NCBI GenBank assembly: GCA_040219275.1
Contig: JAVJSU010000027.1
Coordinates: 1 to 64,000, forward strand
DNA from: JAVJSU01 sp040219275
GTDB taxonomy: Bacteria > Chloroflexota > Anaerolineae > Aggregatilineales > Phototrophicaceae
Reading direction: 5' to 3'
DNA: 64,000 bases
The notes beneath the pieces were generated by a model. The model did no database searches and was not told the origin of the DNA. It saw only the letters and a program-made list of their open reading frames with translations. Shown here piece by piece: positions 25,465 to 33,784 of this stretch. The translations under genes were made by a program, and so were the position numbers. Within the stretch, counting starts at the first letter, position 1; every line of letters starts with the position of its first letter.

Positions 25465-27168
25465 CTACTCCGCTGGACGAACATCCTGCAAATTCGCCTG
25501 TAGCGATTGCCGCCCATTCCATTCGTTGATCTCTAGCTGATAGGCGATGTCGATACGGTCTGGCATATTATTCGTCCATTCGCCCAGCCCGAAGCCAATC
25601 GCATCTAACGGAGGTTGGCTAGCGCGTGACACTTTGAGCTTAAGATGCTTGCCTTCGCGCCCCACTGTTCGGCATTCCGCCACATGCACATTGCGCGTCA
25701 TGAATACCGGCACCGGATTACCATTGCCACAGGGTTCGAGCGTGGCGAGTTCGTGTACAAGGGATTCTTCCAGCCGATGAATATCCAGTTCGCCGTCAAT
25801 TTCCAGCACCGGCTTAAGTACTTGCCCGCTAAGGATGTCCTCCGCCATCGTTACGAGGCGCTCCCGCAACGCAGGTAGATTTTCGTTCATCACAGTGAAG
25901 CCCGCCGCCAGCGCGTGTCCACCATGACGCACCAATAAATCCGCACATTGGTCAAGCGCGGTGGTGATATTGAATTGTGGGATGCTCCGGCACGAGGCAT
26001 GACTTTCAATGTCACCCTGCTCCACGACGACTGCCGGACGGAAATACTCCTCCGCCAAGCGCCCCGCCACCAAACCGACAATTCCCGGCTGGAAACTGGT
26101 ATCAGAGGCGAAAATCAGTGGAAGCGTTTTATCGTACTCTGCCAGATGCCCTTTTGCGGTTTCCTGCGCGGTACGTGTGTATTCTTGCCGCAATGTATTG
26201 AGTTCTTGCAGGCGATCTGCCCATTTACGAGCCTCGTCCATATTCGGCGACATCAGCAATTTATAGGCGATCATGGCGCTATCCAACCGTCCGGCGGCGT
26301 TAATCCGCGGACCTAAGCCAAAGCCAATGGTCGATGCCGTAACCGATCCGGGTTCCGTGCCGATTACGTCTAGCAATGCCCGGATGCCGGGGCGCTTGGC
26401 GTAATTCAACATCTCTAAGCCACGTCGCACCAGCACACGATTTTCCACCCGATTCAAGGGCATCAAATCTGCTACCGTGCCAATCGCCACCAGATCAAGC
26501 AATTCATCGGGGTCAAAATCTGCCGATTTGTCGCGTTTGCCGTTGTTACGCTCCGCCAGCACCAGCGCCCGCGATAGCATATAGGCTACCCCCACGCCCG
26601 CCAGCATCAGCGGATTTTCTTCGCGCTGAGGGTTGACCACCGCGAACGCGTCCGGCACTTCAGGACCGAGCGAATGATGATCGGTCACAATAATATCCAG
26701 ACCCGCCGCTTTGCCTTCTTCAACTTCCGCAACCGAGCGAATACCACAATCCACCGTGACGACCAGCTTAAAGCCTTTTTTGGCGATTTGCTGTAGCGCC
26801 GGACTGTTCAGCCCGTAGCCTTCGTCCACGCGATGCGGGATATATGGATGTACATTCGCGCCCAATTTTCGCAATGTCGTGACTAAGAGCGCGGTAGAAG
26901 TCACGCCGTCCGCGTCAAAATCGCCGTAGACGATCATCGGCTCACGCTTTTTGATCGCCATGCGGATGCGCCCGACAGCGTCAGTCATCCCTTGCAAAAC
27001 AAAAGGGCTGTTTAAATCCGCTTTTGCATAGAGGAAGCGATGTGCGGCTTCCGGTGTATCATATCCACGATTGTAAAGTATCTGCGCCACAACCGGATGC
27101 ACCGAGGTATAACGATGCAAGTATTCCGGCGCGGCGGCTTCCGCAATTAACCACCGTTTTGGCAGCAT
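25465..27168 (-). CDS. recJ: Single-stranded-DNA-specific exonuclease RecJ
   Basis: 567 residues, normal for RecJ. The DHH phosphoesterase core is intact: IVYGDFDADGVTSTALLV (motif I), VVTVDCGIRS (motif II) and IIVTDHHSLG near residue 159 (motif III), then the DHHA1 part with LVRHGGHALAAGFTV near residue 414. The C-terminal OB-type domain ends in QLEINEWNGRQSLQANLQD. It degrades single-stranded DNA 5' to 3' in recombinational repair and mismatch repair, with manganese or magnesium. AGGG about 10 bases before the ATG is the probable binding site. It lies 67 bases downstream of the gmd start-side neighbour on the same strand and reads toward the REP-like element. Confidence 0.97.
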   Translation of the reverse strand: MLPKRWLIAEAAAPEYLHRYTSVHPVVAQILYNRGYDTPEAAHRFLYAKADLNSPFVLQGMTDAVGRIRMAIKKREPMIVYGDFDADGVTSTALLVTTLRKLGANVHPYIPHRVDEGYGLNSPALQQIAKKGFKLVVTVDCGIRSVAEVEEGKAAGLDIIVTDHHSLGPEVPDAFAVVNPQREENPLMLAGVGVAYMLSRALVLAERNNGKRDKSADFDPDELLDLVAIGTVADLMPLNRVENRVLVRRGLEMLNYAKRPGIRALLDVIGTEPGSVTASTIGFGLGPRINAAGRLDSAMIAYKLLMSPNMDEARKWADRLQELNTLRQEYTRTAQETAKGHLAEYDKTLPLIFASDTSFQPGIVGLVAGRLAEEYFRPAVVVEQGDIESHASCRSIPQFNITTALDQCADLLVRHGGHALAAGFTVMNENLPALRERLVTMAEDILSGQVLKPVLEIDGELDIHRLEESLVHELATLEPCGNGNPVPVFMTRNVHVAECRTVGREGKHLKLKVSRASQPPLDAIGFGLGEWTNNMPDRIDIAYQLEINEWNGRQSLQANLQDVRPAE

Positions 27169-27235
27169 ATAAAACTACCCTGTCTCATCATTTATTCAGT
27201 CTTTAAAGATAACCGATGTAAGTGGTCTTGCCCAC

Positions 27236-28258
27236 TTATTCCAGATGATGCTGTTTTTTGAGCAAGGCAACATCCGCATCGACCATCAATTGTATCAGGG
27301 CTTCAAATGAGGTGTGGGGTTCCCAGCCAAGTTCGGATTTCGCCTTGGAATAATCCCCGCGAGAGGCGGCAATTTCCGTCGGGCGCATAAAACGCGGATC
27401 GGTTTCAGTATGCTTTTCCCAATCCAGCCCGACATGCTCAAACGCCACACGGCATAAATCACGCACGGTAAAGGCAGTATTGGTGGCGATCACATAATCT
27501 GACGGTGTATCCTGTTGAAGCATCAACCACATCGCCTCAACATATTCTTTGGCATAACCCCAATCACGGACAGCATCCAGATTGCCCAGTTTAAGCATAT
27601 TATTGGCAACCAGCGGTTCACCAGCTTCGTTGATCGGCGGATGCGTAATGCCTAAATAGATGCACGCCACTGCCATCGTCACTTTACGCGTGACGAAATG
27701 CAAACTGCGGCGCGGGCTTTCATGATTAAACAGAATCCCACCACACGCGAACATATCGTAGGATTCACGATAATTTTTGGTCATCAGGTGGGCATATAAT
27801 TTGGCGATACCATAGGGATTATTAGCTTCAAAGGACGTGTTCTCGTCGACGATTTCTTGCTCTACGCCACCAAAAATCTCACGGCTGGTCGCCTGATATA
27901 CACGGGCATCTGGCTTCACCCGCCGGACAGCCTCTAAAACCCGAACGGCACCCACCGCCGTCACTTCCGCCGTGACAATCGGTTGCGTCCAGCTATCCGC
28001 CGGAACAGATTGCGCGGCGATATTATAAACTTCGTCCGGCTGATATTTTGCAACGAGCATAGAAAAATTTTCACCGTCGATGAGATCACCGTATTCCAGC
28101 GTGATTTTGCCAATGAGATGGTCAATATTCGGATAACGATAATTGGTGGAGCGACGCAATATGCCAACAACGTGATAGCCCTTCTCCAAGAGCAAATCCG
28201 CCAGATAAGAGCCATCCTGTCCGGTGATGCCTGTTACCAACGCCGTCTTTTGTGCCAT
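27236..28258 (-). CDS. gmd: GDP-mannose 4,6-dehydratase
   Basis: 340 residues from ATG at 28258 with AAGG at 8 bases spacing; a GTG three codons earlier is the alternative. It is an extended short-chain dehydrogenase with NADP motif TGITGQDGSYLADLL, followed by IAAQSVPADSW, the active-site helix NPYGIAKLYAHLM (Tyr-x-x-x-Lys) and NHESPRRSLHFVTRK, which is specific for Gmd/Rmd-type enzymes. It converts GDP-mannose to GDP-4-keto-6-deoxymannose for fucose, rhamnose or perosamine units. The usual S-T/S-E-x-Y-G motif is changed to ATSREIFG, which keeps the Glu and a Ser. No partner reductase is next to it. Confidence 0.9.
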   Translation of the reverse strand: MAQKTALVTGITGQDGSYLADLLLEKGYHVVGILRRSTNYRYPNIDHLIGKITLEYGDLIDGENFSMLVAKYQPDEVYNIAAQSVPADSWTQPIVTAEVTAVGAVRVLEAVRRVKPDARVYQATSREIFGGVEQEIVDENTSFEANNPYGIAKLYAHLMTKNYRESYDMFACGGILFNHESPRRSLHFVTRKVTMAVACIYLGITHPPINEAGEPLVANNMLKLGNLDAVRDWGYAKEYVEAMWLMLQQDTPSDYVIATNTAFTVRDLCRVAFEHVGLDWEKHTETDPRFMRPTEIAASRGDYSKAKSELGWEPHTSFEALIQLMVDADVALLKKQHHLE

Positions 28259-28372
28259 AAAATTCACCTTCTTTAGCTATATTCAAATTGTAGTCAAGCA
28301 TGTTACCATGAGCTTTTTACGGTTACAACCGATGGCAAGCTGACGGATTGATAGTCTTTGTGAAACATTGCT

Positions 28373-28401
28373 TTGCATAGAACGGTAAATCATACGATAC
28401 T
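28373..28401 (+). promoter_or_regulatory. Possible fmt promoter
   Basis: TTGCAT (28373-28378) and GATACT (28396-28401) are 17 bases apart and lie 37 bases before the fmt start. Both boxes deviate from the sigma-70 consensus, so this is only a candidate. Confidence 0.35.
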
Positions 28402-28437
28402 GTAAGGATGAACAAGGCGTAATCAGGAAATTATACA

Positions 28438-29409
28438 ATGGCTAAAATCGTGTTTATGGGTACGCCGGAATTCGCCGTACCGACACTCAACGCACTCATT
28501 AAATTTCACGAGGTTATCGGGGTTGTTACACAGCCGGATCGCCCCGTAGGTCGTAAACAGGAAATTCAATTGTCACCGATTAAACAGTTGGCATTAGAAC
28601 ATAATATCCCTGTCTTTCAGCCAGAAAAAATCCGTAAGCCGGATGCGATAACTGAATTAAAGCAATGGGAAGCAGATTTATATGTCGTCGCGGCTTTCGG
28701 GCAAATCCTACCGCAAGAGGTGCTCGATATTCCCAAGCATGGGTCGATTAACATTCATGGATCATTGCTTCCGCGTTGGCGGGGTGCCGCACCCATTCAG
28801 GCGAGCATCCGTGCAGGCGATACCGAAACCGGCATCACGATCATGAAAATGGATGCAGGATTAGATACCGGACCGATGCTCTCACAGGGTACGACAGTCA
28901 TTGACCTTTATGAAACCGGACAATCCTTGCATGATCGCCTTTCGACACTGGGGGCGAATTTACTGATTCACACTATTCCGGGGTATATCTCCGGCGCGAT
29001 TGAGCCTGTGCCACAATCTGAAAAGGGCATTACCTACGCGCCACAGCTCAAACGCGAAGATGGGCGCATCGACTGGAATCTTGACGCGGATGGAATCGAG
29101 CAATTGATCCGCGCTTATACACCGTGGCCAAGCACGTATAGCATGTGGCAAGGCAAGATGCTGAAAGTCTTGGAAGGTTATACGCGCACAACCGAAACCC
29201 GCCCCATCAATCTCGCAGATTTGACCGCGAATATCGTCAAGCCCGGTCAGGTGACAACCTTTAAAGGGCGCGTCGCCATTGGCACAGGTAAAGATCAACT
29301 GTTTTACCCGACGAAGGTTCAACTAGAGGGCAAAACACCTGTCCACATTGACGATTTTGTGCGCGGTTATGATGATTTCATCGGCTCCCAGCTCGGAGAG
29401 GATGATTAG
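28438..29409 (+). CDS. fmt: Methionyl-tRNA formyltransferase
   Basis: 323 residues. The formyltransferase domain shows IVFMGTPEFAVPTLNALI at the start, GVVTQPDRPVGR with the basic loop, then VVAAFGQILPQEVLDIPKHG and the catalytic signature SINIHGSLLPRWRGAAPIQ with Asn, His and the SLLPxxRG loop. GETETGITIMKMDAGLDTG appears in slightly changed form. A C-terminal tRNA-binding OB domain covers the last 100 residues. It formylates initiator Met-tRNA with 10-formyl-tetrahydrofolate. Def, its usual neighbour, is absent here. It stands alone, with the cupin gene starting 16 bases after its stop on the same strand. Confidence 0.97.
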   Translation: MAKIVFMGTPEFAVPTLNALIKFHEVIGVVTQPDRPVGRKQEIQLSPIKQLALEHNIPVFQPEKIRKPDAITELKQWEADLYVVAAFGQILPQEVLDIPKHGSINIHGSLLPRWRGAAPIQASIRAGDTETGITIMKMDAGLDTGPMLSQGTTVIDLYETGQSLHDRLSTLGANLLIHTIPGYISGAIEPVPQSEKGITYAPQLKREDGRIDWNLDADGIEQLIRAYTPWPSTYSMWQGKMLKVLEGYTRTTETRPINLADLTANIVKPGQVTTFKGRVAIGTGKDQLFYPTKVQLEGKTPVHIDDFVRGYDDFIGSQLGEDD

Positions 29410-29425
29410 TTCAGTTTAATTGACT

Positions 29426-30529
29426 ATGCGAACTATCACCCAAACACAAATCAAGGCGTTGATCGAAGAGGCGGAAAAGTCCGAACGCAAACGCACGATT
29501 TTTCGCCTGCATGAGCATGACGAACCCGTTCAGCGCATGGTCAACGCGCTTGTGCCGGGGACATATATCACGCCGCACAAGCACGAAAATCCCGATAAAG
29601 TGGAGTTGATGTCCATTCTTTTTGGTCGGGTGGCGCTGATTCAATTCACTGATTCGGGCGAAGTCAAGGAAATTCACATTATAGGCAAGCATGAAGACAA
29701 CAAAATCGTGGATATTCCACCACGCACCTATCACACGATGGTCGCCCTTGCACCTTCTGCCGTGCTGGAAATCATTCAGGGTCCGTATGATGCGGCGACA
29801 CATAAGCAATTCGCGCCCTTCGCCCCCCTCGAAGGCGAAGATGGCACTAGCGACTATTTGCGACAATTAGAAGACAAACTAGGTTGCTTTGATGGATTTT
29901 ACAGAACAAACGTGACTGAACTCAGCACTGATGAACTCATCATACTTGACACGTTCTTTGACGATAACTGTGCGTTATCCATCGGCAACCTGACAAGAAG
30001 ATACTTTCGGGAGAGCAATAACGTCAAATACTCGCACCGATTTTCAGATGACGAAATTCAAATAACACTCGATAAGTTTGTTGAACTTGGATATTTGATC
30101 AGTCAAACTAGCGAACAATGGGGATTTTCTTACAAACTCACATCACAAGGCGGTGCAGTCTGGGAAAGTGAGCGCGACCCCGATTGGAACTCGTTCTATC
30201 GCGAATACACACTGTCTGAAGATGAAGTGAGCACTATTGAAAGTATCGCTTCAACGTCATCGGAACTACTCCATCAATTTTTCGTCGCGTCCATTGACTG
30301 CAAACGTTTAACTCCCAACACACAAATTATGGACGCACTAACACACCAGCATGTTGATGATTTCATCTACTGGAAACATTTCGAGACTTTATACGAGCTT
30401 CGCTATCCATTCACTCAACCAAGAATGTACTTATTTCCAGAATATCGGGAATGTTTTCGCCAGAAACAAACATGGTGGCGCAATACAGCGGAACTAGTGC
30501 GCCTCAAAAACAAGTTGACAGACGAATAA
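29426..30529 (+). CDS. WbuC-type cupin fused to an unknown C-terminal domain
   Basis: 367 residues from ATG at 29426; a TTG six bases earlier is in frame, and neither has a clear binding site. Residues 1-150 are a WbuC-family cupin: ITPHKHENPDKVELMSILF with the His-x-His and Glu metal ligands, GRVALIQFTDSGEV, then VDIPPRTYHTMVAL and LEIIQGPYDAA. WbuC normally ends there and is found in O-antigen clusters. Residues 160-365 are an added region: a winged-helix-like part (LTRRYFRE ... LDKFVELGYLIS) leading to SYKLTSQGGAVWESERDPDW, a 'LTxxGGxxWE' pattern known from uncharacterised bacterial proteins, and an aromatic C-terminus. The added half looks more A+T rich. Cupin identification is good; the rest is unknown. 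Confidence 0.75.
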   Translation: MRTITQTQIKALIEEAEKSERKRTIFRLHEHDEPVQRMVNALVPGTYITPHKHENPDKVELMSILFGRVALIQFTDSGEVKEIHIIGKHEDNKIVDIPPRTYHTMVALAPSAVLEIIQGPYDAATHKQFAPFAPLEGEDGTSDYLRQLEDKLGCFDGFYRTNVTELSTDELIILDTFFDDNCALSIGNLTRRYFRESNNVKYSHRFSDDEIQITLDKFVELGYLISQTSEQWGFSYKLTSQGGAVWESERDPDWNSFYREYTLSEDEVSTIESIASTSSELLHQFFVASIDCKRLTPNTQIMDALTHQHVDDFIYWKHFETLYELRYPFTQPRMYLFPEYRECFRQKQTWWRNTAELVRLKNKLTDE

Positions 30530-30558
30530 AAAAGACACGGCATAAATTTCACCGTGCC
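30528..30558. terminator. Intrinsic terminator downstream of mdh
   Basis: On the minus strand GGCACGG pairs with CCGTGTC (one G-T pair) across ten bases, followed by six T. The T run coincides with the stop codon of the plus-strand cupin gene, so it mainly serves mdh (stop at 30608), with weak reverse potential. Confidence 0.7.
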
Positions 30559-30607
30559 TTCTCTAAAATTAAAGCCCATCGCTCGTGGCAAAATCGCCAA
30601 TAGCAAT

Positions 30608-31594
30608 CTACAGCATGGACTTCACATCTTCGCGTTCGCTCAGGAGTTCGGCTTCGGTCACGCCGGCTTTATCTTTGGCGTAATCGCTGAGCGTGAGACC
30701 TTCGACAATTTCAAACGTGCCGTCACCCTTGCTACGAAGCGGGAAGGAATAGAAAATGCCTTCCGCGATGCCATATGGGTTGCCATCACTATAGATCGCC
30801 GCGCTGAACCAATCGCCTTCCGCAGTGGGGTTGATGAGTGAGCGGATGGTATCCAGTGCCGCATTTGCCGCACTCGCCGCAGAGCTTTTACCACGCGCCG
30901 CGATGATTTCCGCACCGCGTTTTTGCACGGTGGTGATGAACTGACCTTCCAGCCAATCACGATCACCGATGACTTCTTCGGCAGGTTTGCCGCTAATCTG
31001 AGCGTGCTCGAAGTTCGGGAATTGAGTCGCGCTGTGGTTGCCCCAGATGCCGACGTTGGTGACCTGTGTGGTCAGCACACCGGCTTTGGCGGCAAGTTGT
31101 GCCTTGGCGCGATTTTCATCCAGACGGGTCATAGCGAACCAGCGATCCGCAGGAATATCGGGCGCGTTGGATTTAGCGACGAGGCAATTGGTATTGCAGG
31201 GGTTCGCAACCACGACGATACGCACATCAGAGGCGGCGTTATCGTTAATTGCCTTGCCCTGACCCACGAAAATTTGACCATTCTGCGAAAGCAAATCAGC
31301 GCGTTCCATGCCGGGACCACGCGGTTTACCACCCACGAGAATCACCCAGTTGGCATCTTTGAAAGCCACATTGGCATCATCTGTAGCGATAATGTCATGC
31401 ACCAGCGGTTGCGCGGAGTCGTTTAACTCCATAACCACACCTTTAAGTGCTTCCAGCGCCTGCGGGATTTCCAGAATTTGCAGGATCACAGGCTGATCTT
31501 CACCAAAAACTTCACCATTACCAATACGAAACAGCAAACTATAAGCGATCTGACCAGCGCCGCCGGTCACCGCTACACGAATCGGAGTATTCAT
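30608..31594 (-). CDS. mdh: Malate dehydrogenase (NAD(P), cytosolic-type)
   Basis: 328 residues from ATG at 31594, which has GAGGAG at 9 bases spacing. An ATG seven codons earlier would place that binding site inside the gene. The Rossmann motif is VAVTGGAGQIAYSLLFRIG, followed by LEIPQALEALKGVVMEL, VGGKPRGPGMERADLL (mobile loop with substrate Arg), VVVANPCNTNCLVA, TRLDENRAKAQLA and the catalytic His in IWGNHSATQFPNF. This is the MDH type 2 group, which includes cytosolic and many bacterial enzymes. It interconverts malate and oxaloacetate, feeding the adjacent PEP carboxykinase. It shares strand and order with pckA, aceA and aceB but has a separate terminator before it. Confidence 0.97.
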   Translation of the reverse strand: MNTPIRVAVTGGAGQIAYSLLFRIGNGEVFGEDQPVILQILEIPQALEALKGVVMELNDSAQPLVHDIIATDDANVAFKDANWVILVGGKPRGPGMERADLLSQNGQIFVGQGKAINDNAASDVRIVVVANPCNTNCLVAKSNAPDIPADRWFAMTRLDENRAKAQLAAKAGVLTTQVTNVGIWGNHSATQFPNFEHAQISGKPAEEVIGDRDWLEGQFITTVQKRGAEIIAARGKSSAASAANAALDTIRSLINPTAEGDWFSAAIYSDGNPYGIAEGIFYSFPLRSKGDGTFEIVEGLTLSDYAKDKAGVTEAELLSEREDVKSML

Positions 31595-31637
31595 TGGATT
31601 ATTCTCCTCAAGCATTTAAGTAGATAAGGTAGCCATC

Positions 31638-31675
31638 AAAAAGCAGAGACCAGAACGTGTCTCTGATCTCTGCTT
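31638..31675 (-). terminator. Intrinsic terminator after pckA
   Basis: On the minus strand GCAGAGA pairs with TCTCTGC with a 17-base loop that can itself pair (TCAGAGAC/GTTCTGG), followed by five T. It lies 57 bases after the pckA stop, separating pckA from mdh. Confidence 0.75.
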
Positions 31676-31731
31676 ATTTTACCGTAGTTCAGCACAGGAC
31701 TTGAGTCCGAACCTGCGCTTTAACCAACTTC

Positions 31732-33348
31732 TTAGACCTTTGGTCCACCGGAGAGAATGTCTTCAGAGGCGCGATCCACAAATTTGGTGAAATTTTGCTT
31801 GAACATCGTCGCCAATTGTTCCGCTTTCGCATCATAGGCTTCTTTATTTGCCCAGCGATTGCGCGGGTTCAGGAATTCTGCCGGAACATCCGGTACTTCC
31901 GTCGGGATCATCATACCGAAGAAGCGTTCTTCCTGATAATCGACATCATCCAATTCCCCATTCAGTGCGGCATTGACCATTCTGCGGGTGTATGCCAATT
32001 TCATACGTTTGCTTTCGTCCGTGCCGGGTTCACCCTGCCAGCCCGTGTTAATCAACCAGACCTGTGAGCCGTGTTCTTTGATCTTCTGCGCCAGCAATTC
32101 CGCATAGACTGTCGGGTGCAGGGGCATAAACGGCGCACCAAAGCAGGCGCTAAAGGTGGCGGTTGGTTCGGTCACACCGCGTTCTGTACCGGCAACCTTG
32201 GCGGTATACCCGCTGATGAAATGATACATCGCCTGTTCCGGTGAGAGTTTGGAAATCGGAGGCAACACACCGAACGCATCTGCTGTCAGGAAAATGACAT
32301 TCTTTGGATGTCCGGCAAGTCCGGTTTCACTCGCATTCGGGATGTAGTTAATCGGATACGAGCACCGTGTATTTTGTGTGTAACGGGTGTCGTCAAAATC
32401 CGGTGAGCGATCTTCCCGGAGCGGCACATTTTCTAAGATCGTGCCAAACATCTGAGTTGTCGCATAAATTTCCGGTTCACCTTCAGGGCTAAGGTTGATC
32501 GTCTTCGCATAGCAACCGCCCTCGAAGTTGAAAATACCGTCATCGCTCCAACCATGTTCGTCATCACCGATGAGCGTGCGGGAAGCGTCCGCGCTGAGGG
32601 TCGTCTTGCCCGTACCGCTCAGTCCGAAGTACACGGCAGATTCGCCCTCTTTGCTCACATTCGCCGAGCAGTGCATCGGCATCACGCCACGTTCCGGCAG
32701 AAGATGATTCATCACGCCGAAAATACCCTTCTTGACTTCGCCGGAGTACATTGATCCGACAACGATGATGAGGCGTTTTTCCATGTTCACGCCGATAAAC
32801 GTTCCGGTACGGGTGCCATCTTCATCCGGTTTGGCAATCAAGGTCGGCGCGGCAAGCACGGTAAACTCCGGTGAATGCACGGCGAGTTCTTCTACGGTTG
32901 CCCGCACGAACATATTCCATGAGAACAACGCATGATAAGCCACTTCACTGACAACGCGTACCGGCAGTCGATAATTGGGGTCTGTCCCGGCGAAAGCATC
33001 CACCACGTAAAGATCATTTTGATGGCTGAGGTGATCTAATACCTTATGGTACATATGATCGAAAACTTCTTCGCTGACGGGCTGATTAATCGGACCCCAC
33101 CAAACTTCGTCTTTGGTCGCGGGTTGTTCAACGATGAACTTATCCTTTGGGCTACGTCCGGTATATTGTCCGGTTAAAATACGGATAGCACCATTATCAG
33201 TTAATACGCCTTCGTCGTTCTTAACGATATGCTCGTAGAGTTCAGAGGGATTCAAATTCCAGTGAACGTGTAATTTCTTAACATCGGTGGCTTTTAGCCC
33301 GACACTCTCAAGACCAATTTTGCTATGGACGTGTTCTTTTGCGTACAT
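31732..33348 (-). CDS. pckA: Phosphoenolpyruvate carboxykinase (ATP)
   Basis: 538 residues from ATG at 33348 (GGAG at 5 bases spacing), the family's usual length. An ATG at 33390 is in frame and also has a binding site, giving 552. Motifs: ILTGQYTGRSPKDKFIVEQ near residue 60, the P-loop GLSGTGKTTLSAD near 240, the metal site in DDEHGWSDDGIFNFEGGCYA, and FGAPFMPLHPTVYAELL. The HCSANVSKEGESAVYFGLS region before the P-loop is typical. It makes PEP and CO2 from oxaloacetate with ATP, the entry into gluconeogenesis. The leader and promoter region (33391-33600) carries several dyads that suggest regulation by carbon source. Confidence 0.97.
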   Translation of the reverse strand: MYAKEHVHSKIGLESVGLKATDVKKLHVHWNLNPSELYEHIVKNDEGVLTDNGAIRILTGQYTGRSPKDKFIVEQPATKDEVWWGPINQPVSEEVFDHMYHKVLDHLSHQNDLYVVDAFAGTDPNYRLPVRVVSEVAYHALFSWNMFVRATVEELAVHSPEFTVLAAPTLIAKPDEDGTRTGTFIGVNMEKRLIIVVGSMYSGEVKKGIFGVMNHLLPERGVMPMHCSANVSKEGESAVYFGLSGTGKTTLSADASRTLIGDDEHGWSDDGIFNFEGGCYAKTINLSPEGEPEIYATTQMFGTILENVPLREDRSPDFDDTRYTQNTRCSYPINYIPNASETGLAGHPKNVIFLTADAFGVLPPISKLSPEQAMYHFISGYTAKVAGTERGVTEPTATFSACFGAPFMPLHPTVYAELLAQKIKEHGSQVWLINTGWQGEPGTDESKRMKLAYTRRMVNAALNGELDDVDYQEERFFGMMIPTEVPDVPAEFLNPRNRWANKEAYDAKAEQLATMFKQNFTKFVDRASEDILSGGPKV

Positions 33349-33485
33349 TTCTTCTCCAGATTGTTCTGTTATCTGATTATCGTCGATCATGGGGTCGCAT
33401 CTCCTTATAAATGACCATCAAAGTAATCGCCTCCTTTGAATGTCATTATGATTTGTGCAACCAAAGACAATTCTAGAGGATTAAC

Positions 33486-33495
33486 GAAACGTTTC
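33486..33495. promoter_or_regulatory. Palindrome GAAACGTTTC in pckA leader
   Basis: A perfect 10-base palindrome with an ACGT centre, about 50 bases downstream of the presumed pckA transcription start. LacI/CcpA-type operators share such CG-centred symmetry. No regulator gene is near. Confidence 0.35.
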
Positions 33496-33521
33496 CTACG
33501 GAACTTCGTCGTTATCTATGG

Positions 33522-33535
33522 GTGACGAATGTCAC
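33522..33535. promoter_or_regulatory. GTGA-N6-TCAC dyad just downstream of pckA -10
   Basis: GTGA-CGAATG-TCAC has the exact core spacing of CRP/FNR-family sites. It begins 12 bases below the -10 box on the minus strand, i.e. around the start point and early leader, where a bound protein would be expected to repress. A fuller copy of the motif lies upstream of aceB at 37093-37108. Confidence 0.45.
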
Positions 33536-33547
33536 TCTGATAAGTTT

Positions 33548-33588
33548 ATTATACAAAAAGCACAATAAATACAAGCATTTTGTTGTGC
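33548..33588 (-). promoter_or_regulatory. Probable pckA promoter with flanking dyad
   Basis: On the minus strand a -35 TTGTAT (33574-33569) and a consensus -10 TATAAT (33553-33548) are 15 bases apart. GCACAA and TTGTGC (33583-33588 and 33560-33565) form a dyad that brackets the -35 box, which is a plausible operator. The spacer is short, so the promoter may need an activator. Confidence 0.5.
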
Positions 33589-33784
33589 ATTATTTACATT
33601 ATTTTCGGTAATCGGCATAATCGTCAATAGTGCTTTCAGATTTTCAGCGCTACTCTGATCCACTATCTAATGATTAAACACATCAATTCCATACCTAACT
33701 TGTGGTATATTACGACTTCGGGACTTCAGAGACCCTCACCCTGCGGACACAGGATGAGAGCCTCCTCCGTTATGGATTTGTCGG

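Larger units (their letters stand above)
33391..33784. other. aceA-pckA intergenic region
   Basis: About 390 bases without a gene. The part nearest pckA holds its probable promoter and three dyads, listed separately. The part nearest the aceA stop holds a hairpin: CTCACCCTG (33735-33743) against CAGGATGAG (33750-33758), one G-T pair, loop of six. It has no T run on either strand, so it may block 3' decay of the aceA transcript rather than terminate it. Confidence 0.5.

Noticed and set aside
25308..25517. N-terminal extension of the second glycosidase
   Set aside because: It translates a palindromic repeat and recJ codons and would place about 70 residues before the signal peptide.
27219..27238. 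Hairpin TAAGTGG/CCACTTA at the gmd stop as terminator
   Set aside because: Seven perfect pairs, but no T run follows and it overlaps the stop codon; probably chance.
29411..29866. Minus-strand open frame of 151 codons opposite the cupin
   Set aside because: Cupin motifs on the plus strand are unmistakable; the antisense peptide is unlike any domain.
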